Positions 8,899-16,231 of a stretch of DNA of 30,070 nt are shown here, piece after piece. The position numbers and the translations under genes were made by a program. The DNA is from HGM12587 sp964561705. GTDB taxonomy: Bacteria; Bacillota; Clostridia; Lachnospirales; Lachnospiraceae. The notes under the pieces were generated by a model that was not told the DNA's origin, made no database searches, and saw only the letters and a program-made list of their open reading frames with translations. Position 1 is the first letter of the stretch. Each line of letters opens with the position of its first letter. The DNA lies in NCBI GenBank assembly GCA_964561705.1, contig CAZLQJ010000011.1, positions 1 to 30,070 on the forward strand, read 5' to 3'.

Positions 8899-8932
8899 AA
8901 AACCCATCGATTTTGTCGATGGGTTTTATTTG
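8899..8932 (+). terminator. Rho-independent terminator after dnaB
   Basis: A perfect 12-bp stem (8899-8910 with 8916-8927) has a 5-base loop and ends in a T-rich tract. It closes the gdpP-rplI-dnaB unit. Its tail overlaps the -35 box of the next promoter. Confidence 0.9.
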
Positions 8933-8958
8933 TGAAATGGGAGACTTTTTGGTATACT
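8930..8958 (+). promoter_or_regulatory. Promoter of the MerR-type regulator gene
   Basis: TTGTGA (8930-8935) and TATACT (8953-8958) are 17 bases apart, 35 bases before the GTG start codon. Confidence 0.6.
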
Positions 8959-8993
8959 GAACTTGAAAATTTCATAAGCATTGGAGGGATATT

Positions 8994-9596
8994 GTGGATC
9001 AGGTAAGATACATGATTTCAGATGCAGCCAAGCTGGTAGAGGTGGAAAGCCACGTGCTTCGATATTGGGAGGAAGAATTGGAACTTCCAATTGCCAGAAA
9101 TGAGATGGGGCATCGGTATTATACAGAAGATGATATCCAGTTATTAAAGCACATTAAGAAGCTGAAAGAAAGAGGTTACCAGCTCAAAGCCATTAAAATG
9201 GACATTTCAGAAAATGGAGATTTGATACCTCAGGAGGAAATGCTGCCGCAGGAGATGGGGCAGGAAGGCGCAGAAGTGCTTCATGGCAATGCGGAAAAAA
9301 TGCAACAGTTTCAGAGTGTTTTAAGCAAGGCTTTGGGACAGGCATTGAGAGAAAATCAGGAAAATCTGGGGAAAGAGATTGGCAACCGGGTGGTGGATCA
9401 GGTGGCAAAAGAGATCAATTACCAGTTCCGGGAACAGGAAGAACAGCAGGAAGCTTATTTTCGAAAGTTGGATGAAAAGATTCAGAATGTGAAAAAGCGG
9501 AATGCAAAGACGAAGAAGGAAAAGCCGGAGAAAAAAAGAAAGGTACTTTTTAGAAAAAAGCAGAAGATGTGCGTAAAACCGGCAGAATCTACATAA
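8994..9596 (+). CDS. MerR-family helix-turn-helix protein with coiled-coil tail
   Basis: This is a probable DNA-binding protein of 200 aa. It starts at GTG 8994, 5 bases after GGAGGG. Residues 6-70 form a MerR-type winged helix (YMISDAAKLVEVESHVLRYWE, then HRYYTEDDIQLLKHIKKLKERGY). Instead of an effector domain, the rest is charged and helical: a Gln/Glu-rich segment (about 100-155) that looks coiled-coil, ending in a very basic Lys/Arg tail (about 160-200). This layout resembles RacA-like or other architectural MerR proteins more than metal or drug sensors, and no Cys sensor motif is present. Own promoter and terminator make it monocistronic. The target is unknown. Confidence 0.8.
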   Translation: MDQVRYMISDAAKLVEVESHVLRYWEEELELPIARNEMGHRYYTEDDIQLLKHIKKLKERGYQLKAIKMDISENGDLIPQEEMLPQEMGQEGAEVLHGNAEKMQQFQSVLSKALGQALRENQENLGKEIGNRVVDQVAKEINYQFREQEEQQEAYFRKLDEKIQNVKKRNAKTKKEKPEKKRKVLFRKKQKMCVKPAEST

Positions 9597-9597
9597 C

Positions 9598-9630
9598 AAA
9601 AGAAGCAGGTCGCGGACCTGCTTCTTTTTG
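9598..9630. terminator. Bidirectional terminator between convergent genes
   Basis: An 11-bp perfect stem (9601-9611 with 9615-9625) has a GCG loop, flanked by A-run on the left and T-run on the right. It can therefore terminate both the MerR-type gene (+) and the DUF1858 gene (-). Confidence 0.88.
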
Positions 9631-9638
9631 GGATTAAA

Positions 9639-9857
9639 TTACTGTTTGTCTGCTTCTACAGCACCAAGAAATTCGTTTAAACGTGCAACCAGTACATCTG
9701 GATCCATACCGTGTACAAGAGCTGCTTCTTCTAAAGTTTCCATCTGAGAAGATGGGCATCCAACGCAGTGCATACCTTCTCTCATAAGAATATAGATTAA
9801 ATTTTCATCCAGCTTGATCAGATCGCCGATGATCATTGATTTATCAACTTTTACCAT
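9639..9857 (-). CDS. DUF1858 (hybrid-cluster-associated redox disulfide) domain protein
   Basis: The 72-aa product consists entirely of a DUF1858 domain: MIIGDLI near the N-terminus, IYILMREGMHCVGCPSSQMETLEEAALVHGMD in the middle and a C-terminal helix. The CVGC pair (C-x2-C) at the end of the first helix region is the likely redox or metal site. The family is found alone or fused near hybrid-cluster and other redox proteins, but its biochemical role is not established. AGGAGG precedes the ATG. It has its own promoter and is next to a ferredoxin gene, which fits a role in anaerobic redox metabolism. Confidence 0.85.
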   Translation of the reverse strand: MVKVDKSMIIGDLIKLDENLIYILMREGMHCVGCPSSQMETLEEAALVHGMDPDVLVARLNEFLGAVEADKQ

Positions 9858-9889
9858 GAAATGCTTCCTCCTTAAAAAGTTCTTACTCG

Positions 9890-9918
9890 ATTATACAACG
9901 TTGATTCTGATTTTGCAA
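9890..9918 (-). promoter_or_regulatory. Promoter of the DUF1858 gene
   Basis: On the minus strand, TTGCAA (9913-9918) and TATAAT (9890-9895) are 17 bases apart, about 33 bases before the ATG. Confidence 0.6.
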
Positions 9919-9983
9919 TATCACAATCTTTGCATTTTCGGTAAAACAAGGGAAAAGTATTTTTATAAAGTGCAAAGTTATGC

Positions 9984-10013
9984 TTGCCTAACTCGGAGGT
10001 TGTATATTACAAT
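9984..10013 (+). promoter_or_regulatory. Probable promoter of the ferredoxin gene
   Basis: TTGCCT (9984-9989) and TACAAT (10008-10013) are 18 bases apart, about 60 bases before the ferredoxin start. The boxes are good but not perfect. Confidence 0.5.
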
Positions 10014-10074
10014 GTGGCTAAGGATAAGAGGGCGTTATTCGACAATCTCTTAAATTATGAAGGAGGACGATAAA

Positions 10075-10245
10075 ATGGCATACGTAATTAATGATGATTG
10101 TGTAAGCTGTGGAACATGTGCAGATGTTTGCCCGGTAGAAGCTATTTCTGAAGGCGATGGCAAATATGTAATCGATGGCGATGTTTGTGCAGAATGCGGA
10201 ACATGTGTAGCTGAATGTCCACAGGAAGCTATTGTAGAAGCTTAA
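10075..10245 (+). CDS. 2[4Fe-4S] ferredoxin
   Basis: This is a small clostridial-type ferredoxin, a soluble low-potential electron carrier for fermentative redox enzymes. It is 56 aa with two cluster motifs: CVSCGTCADVCP and CAECGTCVAECP. In each, C-x2-C-x2-C-x3-C-P is complete, so both clusters should form. The start at 10075 is chosen because AGGAGG (10061-10066) lies just upstream. The in-frame ATG at 10057 precedes that site and would have no ribosome-binding site. It is monocistronic, with a promoter before it and a long hairpin terminator after. Confidence 0.95.
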   Translation: MAYVINDDCVSCGTCADVCPVEAISEGDGKYVIDGDVCAECGTCVAECPQEAIVEA

Positions 10246-10250
10246 TTGAT

Positions 10251-10296
10251 GAGGAAATAAAAAAACGAGCGATTTGCTCGTTTTTTTTATTTCCTC
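10251..10296. terminator. Long bidirectional terminator between ferredoxin and mecA
   Basis: A nearly perfect long palindrome runs from GAGGAAAT (10251) to ATTTCCTC (10296), with core CGAGC-GATTT-GCTCG and A-runs and T-runs inside the arms. It can end transcription from both convergent genes. Confidence 0.88.
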
Positions 10297-10315
10297 ATAT
10301 TTTGCGAAGATGTGA

Positions 10316-11050
10316 TCAGGCAAGATACAATTTCTGTAAGGCATCTTTTTTGATCATTAATTCATAGTGTTCAGCCATATATGCTTCCAAAGACTTTGTA
10401 TAAGGTTCACTGGCGGCATATTCTGTAAGAATATTACAGATTTTATTAAATTCTTCCGGGGTGTGTGAAGATTTTCGCAATACCAGATAGTAAGTTTTCT
10501 TTAAAGTATTTCTATAAAGACAGTTTTCGCCGTGATAGTAGTCTTTTAATATATGTGCTGCATCAATGACGGATTCCAGATCATCAAAACTGTATAATCG
10601 GGTCAGATCAATGTCTGCAGTTGCAGCATCCTCTTTTTCTTCTTCAGGAACAGCTTTCAGATGCTGTTCTACCAAACGTTTGAAAATGTCGATAATTTCA
10701 TCAGCGCCTTCCGGTGCGGCAACCTTTTTCGGTTCCGTAATGGCATCCAGTGTATCCGCATTTGATGGTGAAAATTTGGAAAAACGGGTATCCAGTTCTT
10801 CCGGCTCGTTTACCTTCGTAATGATAAGAACCACGCATTCGTTTGGCATTGGGATTGCTTCGATCATCAAAGGAATGTCATTTGCCTCGAAACCAAATTC
10901 TGCAGAAGCCTGAAGCATCATATCCCTAAAAAGAGATTTTGCTTTTTCTGATCCGTAGGCCAATTCGCTGAGTTTGATCTGGCGGTCAGCAAGATCAGAT
11001 TTCGTCAGTGTGCATTTGATCTGGTTGTCATTTAACTTTTCAATTTTCAT
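10316..11050 (-). CDS. mecA: Adaptor protein MecA
   Basis: MecA is an adaptor that delivers substrates to the ClpC-ClpP protease. The 244-aa product begins MKIEKLNDNQIKCTLTKSDL, the MecA N-terminal substrate-binding domain (about 1-85, with LFRDMMLQASAEFGFE). A variable acidic linker follows (about 100-145), then the C-terminal ClpC-binding domain (about 148-240, YSFDDLESVI, then YYLVLRK and EYAASEPYT). Length and layout match the family. Upstream of the ATG only a weak GGATGTGAT site is seen. In Bacillus the best-known target is ComK; nothing in this window shows the target here. Confidence 0.92.
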   Translation of the reverse strand: MKIEKLNDNQIKCTLTKSDLADRQIKLSELAYGSEKAKSLFRDMMLQASAEFGFEANDIPLMIEAIPMPNECVVLIITKVNEPEELDTRFSKFSPSNADTLDAITEPKKVAAPEGADEIIDIFKRLVEQHLKAVPEEEKEDAATADIDLTRLYSFDDLESVIDAAHILKDYYHGENCLYRNTLKKTYYLVLRKSSHTPEEFNKICNILTEYAASEPYTKSLEAYMAEHYELMIKKDALQKLYLA

Positions 11051-11118
11051 TCTATCACATCCATTCTAAGTTGAAAAATTGTGCAATTTAAAGATTTCTT
11101 TGATTAGCAGTTCATTAT

Positions 11119-11147
11119 AGTATAAACAAAAATTCAGAAGATGTAAA
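11119..11147 (-). promoter_or_regulatory. Promoter of mecA
   Basis: On the minus strand, TTTACA (11142-11147) and TATACT (11119-11124) are 17 bases apart. The predicted start lies about 60 bases before the mecA ATG. Confidence 0.6.
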
Positions 11148-11200
11148 GTTGTATAATTTGTAAAAGACGGTAATTTTAGAAAAAGTTTAGAAATATCCGG

Positions 11201-11229
11201 TTGCGAAAATGCACATTTTTTCCTATAAT
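11201..11229 (+). promoter_or_regulatory. Promoter of a candidate non-coding RNA
   Basis: TTGCGA (11201-11206) and a perfect TATAAT (11224-11229) are 17 bases apart. No convincing open reading frame follows for about 340 bases, and the downstream GH18 gene has a closer promoter of its own. Confidence 0.65.
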
Positions 11230-11235
11230 GAGTTC

Positions 11236-11487
11236 AGAAAGAGCAGATTGGCTTTTCTTCTTTGTGTAAGCTGCTCCAATTCATGTAATTCCCGCCGTTC
11301 GGCGAATAAATTCCGGATTGTTAGTAAAATATTATTTTAATGAGTGTAAAAATGCAAAATGCTCTTTCAAAGGCTGCCCTTATATATCACAGCGTTTATG
11401 CTCGGGGCAAAAGGGGAACAGGGTTTTATAAACGTGGAAAGAACCCCTCTGTGCGTCAAAATAAATTCTGTTCCCGAAACCTTAAAT
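11236..11487 (+). ncRNA. Candidate structured non-coding RNA of unknown family
   Basis: The predicted transcript lies in the only gene-free stretch over 300 bases. Four pairings support structure: 11237-11245 with 11360-11368 (9 bp, joining the predicted 5' end to the middle), hairpin 11293-11296 with 11301-11304, 11375-11379 with 11405-11409, and GGGAACAG at 11414-11421 with CTGTTCCC at 11468-11475. A separate promoter for the GH18 gene lies beyond it, which argues for a free RNA over a leader. I checked by eye for T-box, SAM, TPP, FMN, cobalamin, c-di-AMP, tmRNA, SRP and RNase P hallmarks and found none. A divergent 6S RNA is possible. The 3' end is uncertain because no clean terminator is visible. 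Confidence 0.4.
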
Positions 11488-11511
11488 TTTCTTTAAAGTC
11501 AAAAAAAGTCG

Positions 11512-11539
11512 ATGACGAACCTATAAAATGTGCTATAAT
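11512..11539 (+). promoter_or_regulatory. Promoter of the GH18 gene
   Basis: A perfect TATAAT (11534-11539) has a TGC extension. A weak -35 (ATGACG, 11512-11517) lies 16 bases upstream. It sits about 38 bases before the ATG. Confidence 0.6.
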
Positions 11540-11577
11540 TAACTAAGATCAGTGAAAAAAGACGCAGGAGGAAATGA

Positions 11578-13305
11578 ATGGCAACAAAAAATAGAAAACG
11601 GAAGAAAAAAAATCGCTTAAATCCGATGATGTTAGGTGTGGCAGCGATGCTGATACTGGTGGTGATCGCCGCGGTCTTTCTGATCAAAAAATATACTCCA
11701 TCCAAGGAATTGATGGATAAGGAGGCATATTTCCATCTGGAAGAGGAAGATGATCTGGCAATCATCATGCAGGATACAAAAATTGAGGATTTGGGAATTG
11801 TTCTTGATGGAAGACCTTATGTAAGTACCGGCGTGATTCGGACGTACTTGAATCCACGTTTTTATTGGGACAGCACAGAAAACCTATATATTTATACAAC
11901 ACCTACAGAGATGATCACAGCCCATGTGGGGGATAAGCAATATACCATTGATAAACAAAATGTGACGGTGGATTATCAGATCGTAAAGGTAGAAGATGGC
12001 ATTGCTTATGTGGATCTGGAATATGTAAAACAGTATACAGCCATGGATTATACGTATCTGGAAGATCCAAATCGTGTGCAGATCACCTGCGAATATGGTG
12101 AAAAGACAGTTGTAGAGGCGAAAAAGACAGGACAGGTAAGATATCAGGCAGGAATTAAAAGTCCGATTCTGACAGAGGTTTCCAAAGGAGATCTGATGTA
12201 TGTATTGGACGAAGGGGAGAAGCCGATTGAAAAATGGACAAAAGTACGTACGTCCGATGGATATATTGGATATATCAGAGACAATAAATTAAAGGGTCAG
12301 ACGACCACAATCCTTACTACGGACTTTGCAGAGCCGGAATATACCAGTATGACCAAAGATTATACCATTAATCTGGCATGGCATCAGGTAGGCAACAAAG
12401 AAGCAAATCATCAGGTGTTGGAAAAGATTGCAGATGCGAAAGGTCTTACCACCATTTCTCCAACCTGGTTTGCGATTAAGGATGATAATGGAAATATCCA
12501 GTCCTTAGCTTCTCAAAGTTATGTGGATTATTGTCATCAGAATGGCATTGAGGTTTGGGGACTGGTTGAAAATATTACGTATAAAGAGCAGATCAATCTT
12601 GTATCTGTGCTCAATAAGACATCGTCCCGTCAGAATCTGGTAACCCAGCTGATCGCACAGGCGATTCAGGTTGGCCTGGATGGCATCAATGTGGATATTG
12701 AGGAACTTTCTTCTGAAGCCAGTGAGGGATTTATTCAGTTCATCCGTGAACTTTCAATCATGTGCCGCCGGAACCATATCATCCTTTCTGTAGATAATTA
12801 TGTTCCAATGGCGTACAATCAGAATTATAACCGCAAAGAGCAGGGAATTGTGGCAGATTATGTGATCATTATGGGATATGATGAACATTATGCCGGTAGT
12901 GAAGAAGCAGGATCTGTGGCTTCGATCGGTTATGTTAAAAATGGTATTGAAAAGACGTTGACGGAAGTACCGGCAGAGAAGGTGATCAATGCGGTGCCGT
13001 TTTATGCGAGGTTATGGAAAACAGATACTTCCGGAAATTTAAGCAGTTCTGCCCTTGGTATGAGCAATGCGGAAAAGACTGTTTTGGAAAATGGTGCAGA
13101 ACCGCAGTGGCTGGAAGCATCAGGTCAATATTATGCAGAATTTGAAAATTCAGAAGGCTATTATCAGATTTGGATGGAAGAAGAGCGTTCCATTGAGGAA
13201 AAGGCAAAACTGATCAAAGAATATGATCTTGCAGGAATTGCTTCCTGGCGGTTAGGTTTTGAAAAAGATGAGATCTGGGATGTTATTTTAAAATATGTAA
13301 ATTAG
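11578..13305 (+). CDS. Membrane-anchored GH18 glycosidase with SH3 domain
   Basis: This probably acts on cell-wall or related N-acetylglucosamine polymers outside the membrane. The 575-aa product has a basic N-terminus (1-17), one membrane segment (about 18-37), and a beta-rich stalk domain like those of copper-amine-oxidase N-terminal type (about 60-170, YVSTGVIRTYLNPRFYWD). A bacterial SH3 domain follows (about 182-242, ending WTKVRTSDGYIGYIRDNKL), then a GH18 barrel (about 260-575). The catalytic motif is DGINVDIE (D368 to E375). E375 is the expected acid, and the Asn at 371 replaces an Asp as in spore-type YaaH relatives. AGGAGG precedes the ATG. Substrate, and any role in growth or sporulation, is not shown by sequence. 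Confidence 0.9.
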   Translation: MATKNRKRKKKNRLNPMMLGVAAMLILVVIAAVFLIKKYTPSKELMDKEAYFHLEEEDDLAIIMQDTKIEDLGIVLDGRPYVSTGVIRTYLNPRFYWDSTENLYIYTTPTEMITAHVGDKQYTIDKQNVTVDYQIVKVEDGIAYVDLEYVKQYTAMDYTYLEDPNRVQITCEYGEKTVVEAKKTGQVRYQAGIKSPILTEVSKGDLMYVLDEGEKPIEKWTKVRTSDGYIGYIRDNKLKGQTTTILTTDFAEPEYTSMTKDYTINLAWHQVGNKEANHQVLEKIADAKGLTTISPTWFAIKDDNGNIQSLASQSYVDYCHQNGIEVWGLVENITYKEQINLVSVLNKTSSRQNLVTQLIAQAIQVGLDGINVDIEELSSEASEGFIQFIRELSIMCRRNHIILSVDNYVPMAYNQNYNRKEQGIVADYVIIMGYDEHYAGSEEAGSVASIGYVKNGIEKTLTEVPAEKVINAVPFYARLWKTDTSGNLSSSALGMSNAEKTVLENGAEPQWLEASGQYYAEFENSEGYYQIWMEEERSIEEKAKLIKEYDLAGIASWRLGFEKDEIWDVILKYVN

Positions 13306-14009
13306 TTAACATAAGTATTCAAATATTGTAAGATTCCTAAGTGGATGGCCCATGCCAGTTTTTGCTGGTAGGTGTCATCCGCTAATTTTTTGCTTTCTTC
13401 CCAGTTGGATAAAAAACCGCATTCTACGATAACGATCGGTGCGGTGGATTTTTTTAAAAGATAGTAGCTGTCATTGGCCTTTTCAGAGCGATGATTGGAA
13501 GGATCTACTTTTTGGATCAGCTGCTTCTGAAGAGTTGCTGCCAATGATTTTCCATGGTCAGAGCCATGATAATAAAAGACCTGTGCGCCTTTAATTGCTT
13601 CGTCTGGATAACTGTTTTGGTGAATGCTGACAATGCAGTCTGCATTTGCCTCATTCATGCAGGCGGCTCGATTTTTCATGTCCTGTGCTTTTTGGCCTGT
13701 GGTTCCCTGGTTGGAAAGACTGTGGTCGTCTGTGCGGGTCATGATTACCTGAATGTCGGCGGCCTGAAGAAGTTTTTCCAGTTTTTTGGAGATTTTCAGA
13801 TTAAGATCCTTTTCCAGTGTGCCGTCAATACCGACTTTGCCGGAATCAAAACCGCCGTGGCCGGCATCCACTACTACCGTGTAGATTTTTCCGGTGGGAG
13901 AAATCTGCTCACTAAGGGCAGTTTTTAGATGGGGAGTCAAAAGGTTGATCGAGCAGATCAGCAGAAACATAGAGCAGAGCAAAACAAAGGATTCTTTGAG
14001 GGTGGTCAT
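13302..14009 (-). CDS. N-acetylmuramoyl-L-alanine amidase (Amidase_3, CwlD-like)
   Basis: It cleaves the bond between MurNAc and the peptide stem of peptidoglycan. The 235-aa product has a membrane or signal segment (about 5-25) followed by a zinc Amidase_3 domain: VVDAGHGGFDSG (first zinc His), LEKDLNL (zinc Glu), a VIMTRTDD segment, IVSIHQNS (second His) and IVIVECGFLSN with the catalytic Glu. There are no binding repeats, as in CwlD-type enzymes. The ATG at 14009 is 8 bases after GGAG. An in-frame TTG at 14015 is too close to that site. Its stop codon overlaps the stop of the convergent GH18 gene. Confidence 0.9.
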   Translation of the reverse strand: MTTLKESFVLLCSMFLLICSINLLTPHLKTALSEQISPTGKIYTVVVDAGHGGFDSGKVGIDGTLEKDLNLKISKKLEKLLQAADIQVIMTRTDDHSLSNQGTTGQKAQDMKNRAACMNEANADCIVSIHQNSYPDEAIKGAQVFYYHGSDHGKSLAATLQKQLIQKVDPSNHRSEKANDSYYLLKKSTAPIVIVECGFLSNWEESKKLADDTYQQKLAWAIHLGILQYLNTYVN

Positions 14010-14106
14010 AGACAATTCTCCAAAGGAAAGGTTACTGAAAGTTTATGAAAAATGGGTGAAAAGTATGAAAATTTCAGAGAAATGGGGTTAGATGGGGAGA
14101 AATCCA

Positions 14107-14135
14107 TTGTACGAAACAGCATGAAGTGGTATACT
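14107..14135 (+). promoter_or_regulatory. Promoter of the tsaC-to-ylmH operon
   Basis: TTGTAC (14107-14112) and TATACT (14130-14135) are 17 bases apart, and the -10 has a TGG extension. The start codon of tsaC lies 35 bases downstream. No strong terminator interrupts the following 6.4 kb. Confidence 0.6.
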
Positions 14136-14170
14136 AAGGACGATAATGGTAATTTATAAACAGGTGAAAA

Positions 14171-15217
14171 ATGCAGACGATTATAAAAAAAGTAGATGAA
14201 AATCATATCGATCAGAAGATTATGGAGGAAGCCGGAAAAATCTTAAAGTCCGGCGGGCTGGTTGCGTTTCCGACAGAAACGGTGTATGGTCTGGGGGCAA
14301 ACGCATTGGATGCTGAGGCAGCAGCAAAAATATATGCGGCCAAGGGCCGTCCATCGGATAATCCTTTGATCGTACATATTGCGGAGATTGGGGATCTGGA
14401 TCTGATTGTTAAGGAAGTGCCGGAGGCGGCAAAGAAATTGGCAGAAAAATTCTGGCCGGGACCGCTGACGATGGTCATGAATAAAAGCGATGTGGTTCCT
14501 TATGGAACTACGGGTGGTCTTGATACGGTAGCAGTCCGCATGCCGTCCCATAAGATTGCTCTGGAAATGATCCGCTGTGGCGGCCGGTATATTGCGGCAC
14601 CAAGTGCCAATACCTCTGGAAGGCCGAGTCCGACGCTGGCAAGCCATGTGGCAGATGATATGGACGGGATCATTCCGATGATCCTGGATGGCGGTGCAGT
14701 GGGGATTGGAATTGAATCGACCATTGTAGATCTGACGGAAGAAATTCCTACGATTCTGAGACCGGGATTTATTACCAAGGAAATGCTTGAAGAAGTGGTT
14801 GGAGAGGTACAGATCGACCGCGGACTTTCTGCGGATGCCAAAACACCTCCCAAAGCACCAGGGATGAAGTATCGGCATTATGCACCGAAAGCAGAACTGA
14901 TCATCATTGAGGGAACAGCATCTAAGGTTGTTCAGAAAATTAATGAACTCGTGATGGAAAATCAGGAAAAAGGCATTGTAAGCGGTGTGATTGGTACAGA
15001 GGAGACCAAACAGTGGTACCAGGCGGGGATTGTGAAGTCCCTGGGAAGCAGAAATGATGAACTTTCCATCAGCAGTCATCTGTATCAGATTTTAAGAGAA
15101 TTTGACGAAAGTGATGCAGATGTGATATATTCTGAGAGCTTTGCAGAAGGTTCTATGGGAAGTGCCATTATGAACCGGTTATTAAAGGCGGCAGGACATA
15201 AAATCATTTATGTATAA
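14171..15217 (+). CDS. tsaC: L-threonylcarbamoyladenylate synthase (Sua5 type)
   Basis: It makes threonylcarbamoyl-AMP from threonine, bicarbonate and ATP, the first step of the t6A37 modification of ANN-decoding tRNAs. The 348-aa length shows the long Sua5 form. The YrdC domain (about 10-205) contains FPTETVYGLGANA, the KxR-type motif AAKGRPSDNPL, and SANTSGRPSPT. The C-terminal Sua5 domain (about 235-345) follows a linker with APGMKYRHYAPK. AGGTG lies before the ATG. It is the first gene of a compact run. Some annotations use sua5 or ywlC. Confidence 0.95.
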   Translation: MQTIIKKVDENHIDQKIMEEAGKILKSGGLVAFPTETVYGLGANALDAEAAAKIYAAKGRPSDNPLIVHIAEIGDLDLIVKEVPEAAKKLAEKFWPGPLTMVMNKSDVVPYGTTGGLDTVAVRMPSHKIALEMIRCGGRYIAAPSANTSGRPSPTLASHVADDMDGIIPMILDGGAVGIGIESTIVDLTEEIPTILRPGFITKEMLEEVVGEVQIDRGLSADAKTPPKAPGMKYRHYAPKAELIIIEGTASKVVQKINELVMENQEKGIVSGVIGTEETKQWYQAGIVKSLGSRNDELSISSHLYQILREFDESDADVIYSESFAEGSMGSAIMNRLLKAAGHKIIYV

Positions 15218-15244
15218 ATTTTACAGGAGAAAAGGAGTAAGACG

Positions 15245-15673
15245 ATGATAGCTTTAGGATGTGACCATGGCGGTTATGAATTAATGCAGGAAGTAAAAGC
15301 ATTTTTGACAAAAAAAGGATATGAATATAAAGATTTTGGATGTTACAGTACAGAAGCTGTAGATTATCCGGAATACGGAAAGGCAGCAGCAAATGCCGTT
15401 GCATCCGGAGAATGTGAGAGTGGAATCATTATCTGCGGTACAGGGATCGGTATTTCGATTTCTGCAAATAAGGTACCGGGTATCCGCTGTGCGCTTTGCT
15501 CAGATTGTTTCTCAGCTGCAGCTACCAGAGAACATAATAATGCGAATATGCTTGCGATGGGTGCGCGAGTTCTTGGACCTGGCCTGGCATTAAAGATCGT
15601 AGATACATTTTTAAGTACCCCATTTTCTAATGATGAACGTCATATCAGAAGAATTGAAAAGATTGAAGGCTAA
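15245..15673 (+). CDS. rpiB: Ribose-5-phosphate isomerase B
   Basis: It interconverts ribose 5-phosphate and ribulose 5-phosphate in the pentose phosphate pathway. The 142-aa product matches RpiB end to end: MIALGCDHGGYELM with the substrate-binding CDHGG, DYPEYGKA, IICGTGIGISISANK containing the anion-binding GTG loop, and REHNNANMLAMGARV. The Cys in IICGTG is the usual catalytic base. RpiB and galactose-6-phosphate isomerase LacA/LacB are related, but a single full-length gene in this context fits RpiB. AGGAG precedes the ATG, 27 bases after tsaC. Confidence 0.94.
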   Translation: MIALGCDHGGYELMQEVKAFLTKKGYEYKDFGCYSTEAVDYPEYGKAAANAVASGECESGIIICGTGIGISISANKVPGIRCALCSDCFSAAATREHNNANMLAMGARVLGPGLALKIVDTFLSTPFSNDERHIRRIEKIEG

Positions 15674-15693
15674 AAGCCGGTAAGGAGTACGTT

Positions 15694-16176
15694 ATGAGTG
15701 AGAAACGCACAGATTATATTTCATGGGATGAATATTTTATGGCGGTGGCGAAACTTGCCGGAATGAGATCCAAGGATCCAAATACTCAGGTTGGAGCTTG
15801 CATTGTCAGTCAGGATCACAAAATTCTTTCTATGGGATATAATGGATTTCCAATGGGATGTTCAGATGATGAGTTTCCGTGGGCGCGTGTAGGAGATGCC
15901 GTAGATACCAAATATGCTTATGTCACACATGCAGAATTAAATGCAATCCTAAATTATCGGGGAAATCTGGAAGGTGCCACGCTGTATGTTTCCTTATTTC
16001 CATGCAATGAGTGTGCGAAAGCCATTATTCAATCGGGCATTAAAACGGTAGTTTATGGCGATAATAAGTATGACGGTACTCCGTCAGTGATCGCTTCCAA
16101 AAGAATGTTTCAGGCAGCACAGGTTGAGGTTCGTGCGTATGAATATTCGGGAAGAGATATTCGGTTGAGTGTATAA
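15694..16176 (+). CDS. dCMP deaminase (ComEB-like)
   Basis: It deaminates dCMP to dUMP, feeding thymidylate synthesis. The 160-aa product has the zinc cytidine/deoxycytidylate deaminase fold: RSKDPNTQVGACIV near the N-terminus, THAELNAIL with the zinc His and catalytic Glu, and PCNECAKAII with the two zinc Cys. The C-terminal part is short. AGGAG lies before the ATG, 20 bases after rpiB. A hairpin follows its stop at 16183-16210 but lacks a strong T-run, so transcription probably continues. Confidence 0.92.
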   Translation: MSEKRTDYISWDEYFMAVAKLAGMRSKDPNTQVGACIVSQDHKILSMGYNGFPMGCSDDEFPWARVGDAVDTKYAYVTHAELNAILNYRGNLEGATLYVSLFPCNECAKAIIQSGIKTVVYGDNKYDGTPSVIASKRMFQAAQVEVRAYEYSGRDIRLSV

Positions 16177-16182
16177 GCGAGG

Positions 16183-16216
16183 GGCAGCACTGATGGCGGT
16201 GTTGCCCTTTGTATTT
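16183..16216 (+). terminator. Weak terminator or attenuator hairpin after the dCMP deaminase
   Basis: GGGCAGCAC and GTGTTGCCC form a 9-bp stem (one G-U pair) with an 8-base loop, followed by TTTGTATTT. The tail is short and interrupted, so partial termination in the operon is more likely than a full stop. Confidence 0.45.
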
Positions 16217-16231
16217 CGAAATGAGGAAAAG

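Noticed and set aside
11340..11546. A 68-codon open frame in the gap before the GH18 gene
   Set aside because: No ribosome-binding site, basic low-complexity product, and it overlaps potential RNA stems and the GH18 promoter.
11051..11577. T-box, c-di-AMP, SAM or other known riboswitch before the GH18 gene
   Set aside because: None of the conserved core strings I know for these classes is present, and the GH18 gene has its own promoter after the structured part.
16169..16231. Extended N-terminus for the 49-residue protein
   Set aside because: It would overlap the dCMP deaminase and run through a hairpin, without a ribosome-binding site. The ATG at 16232 has one.
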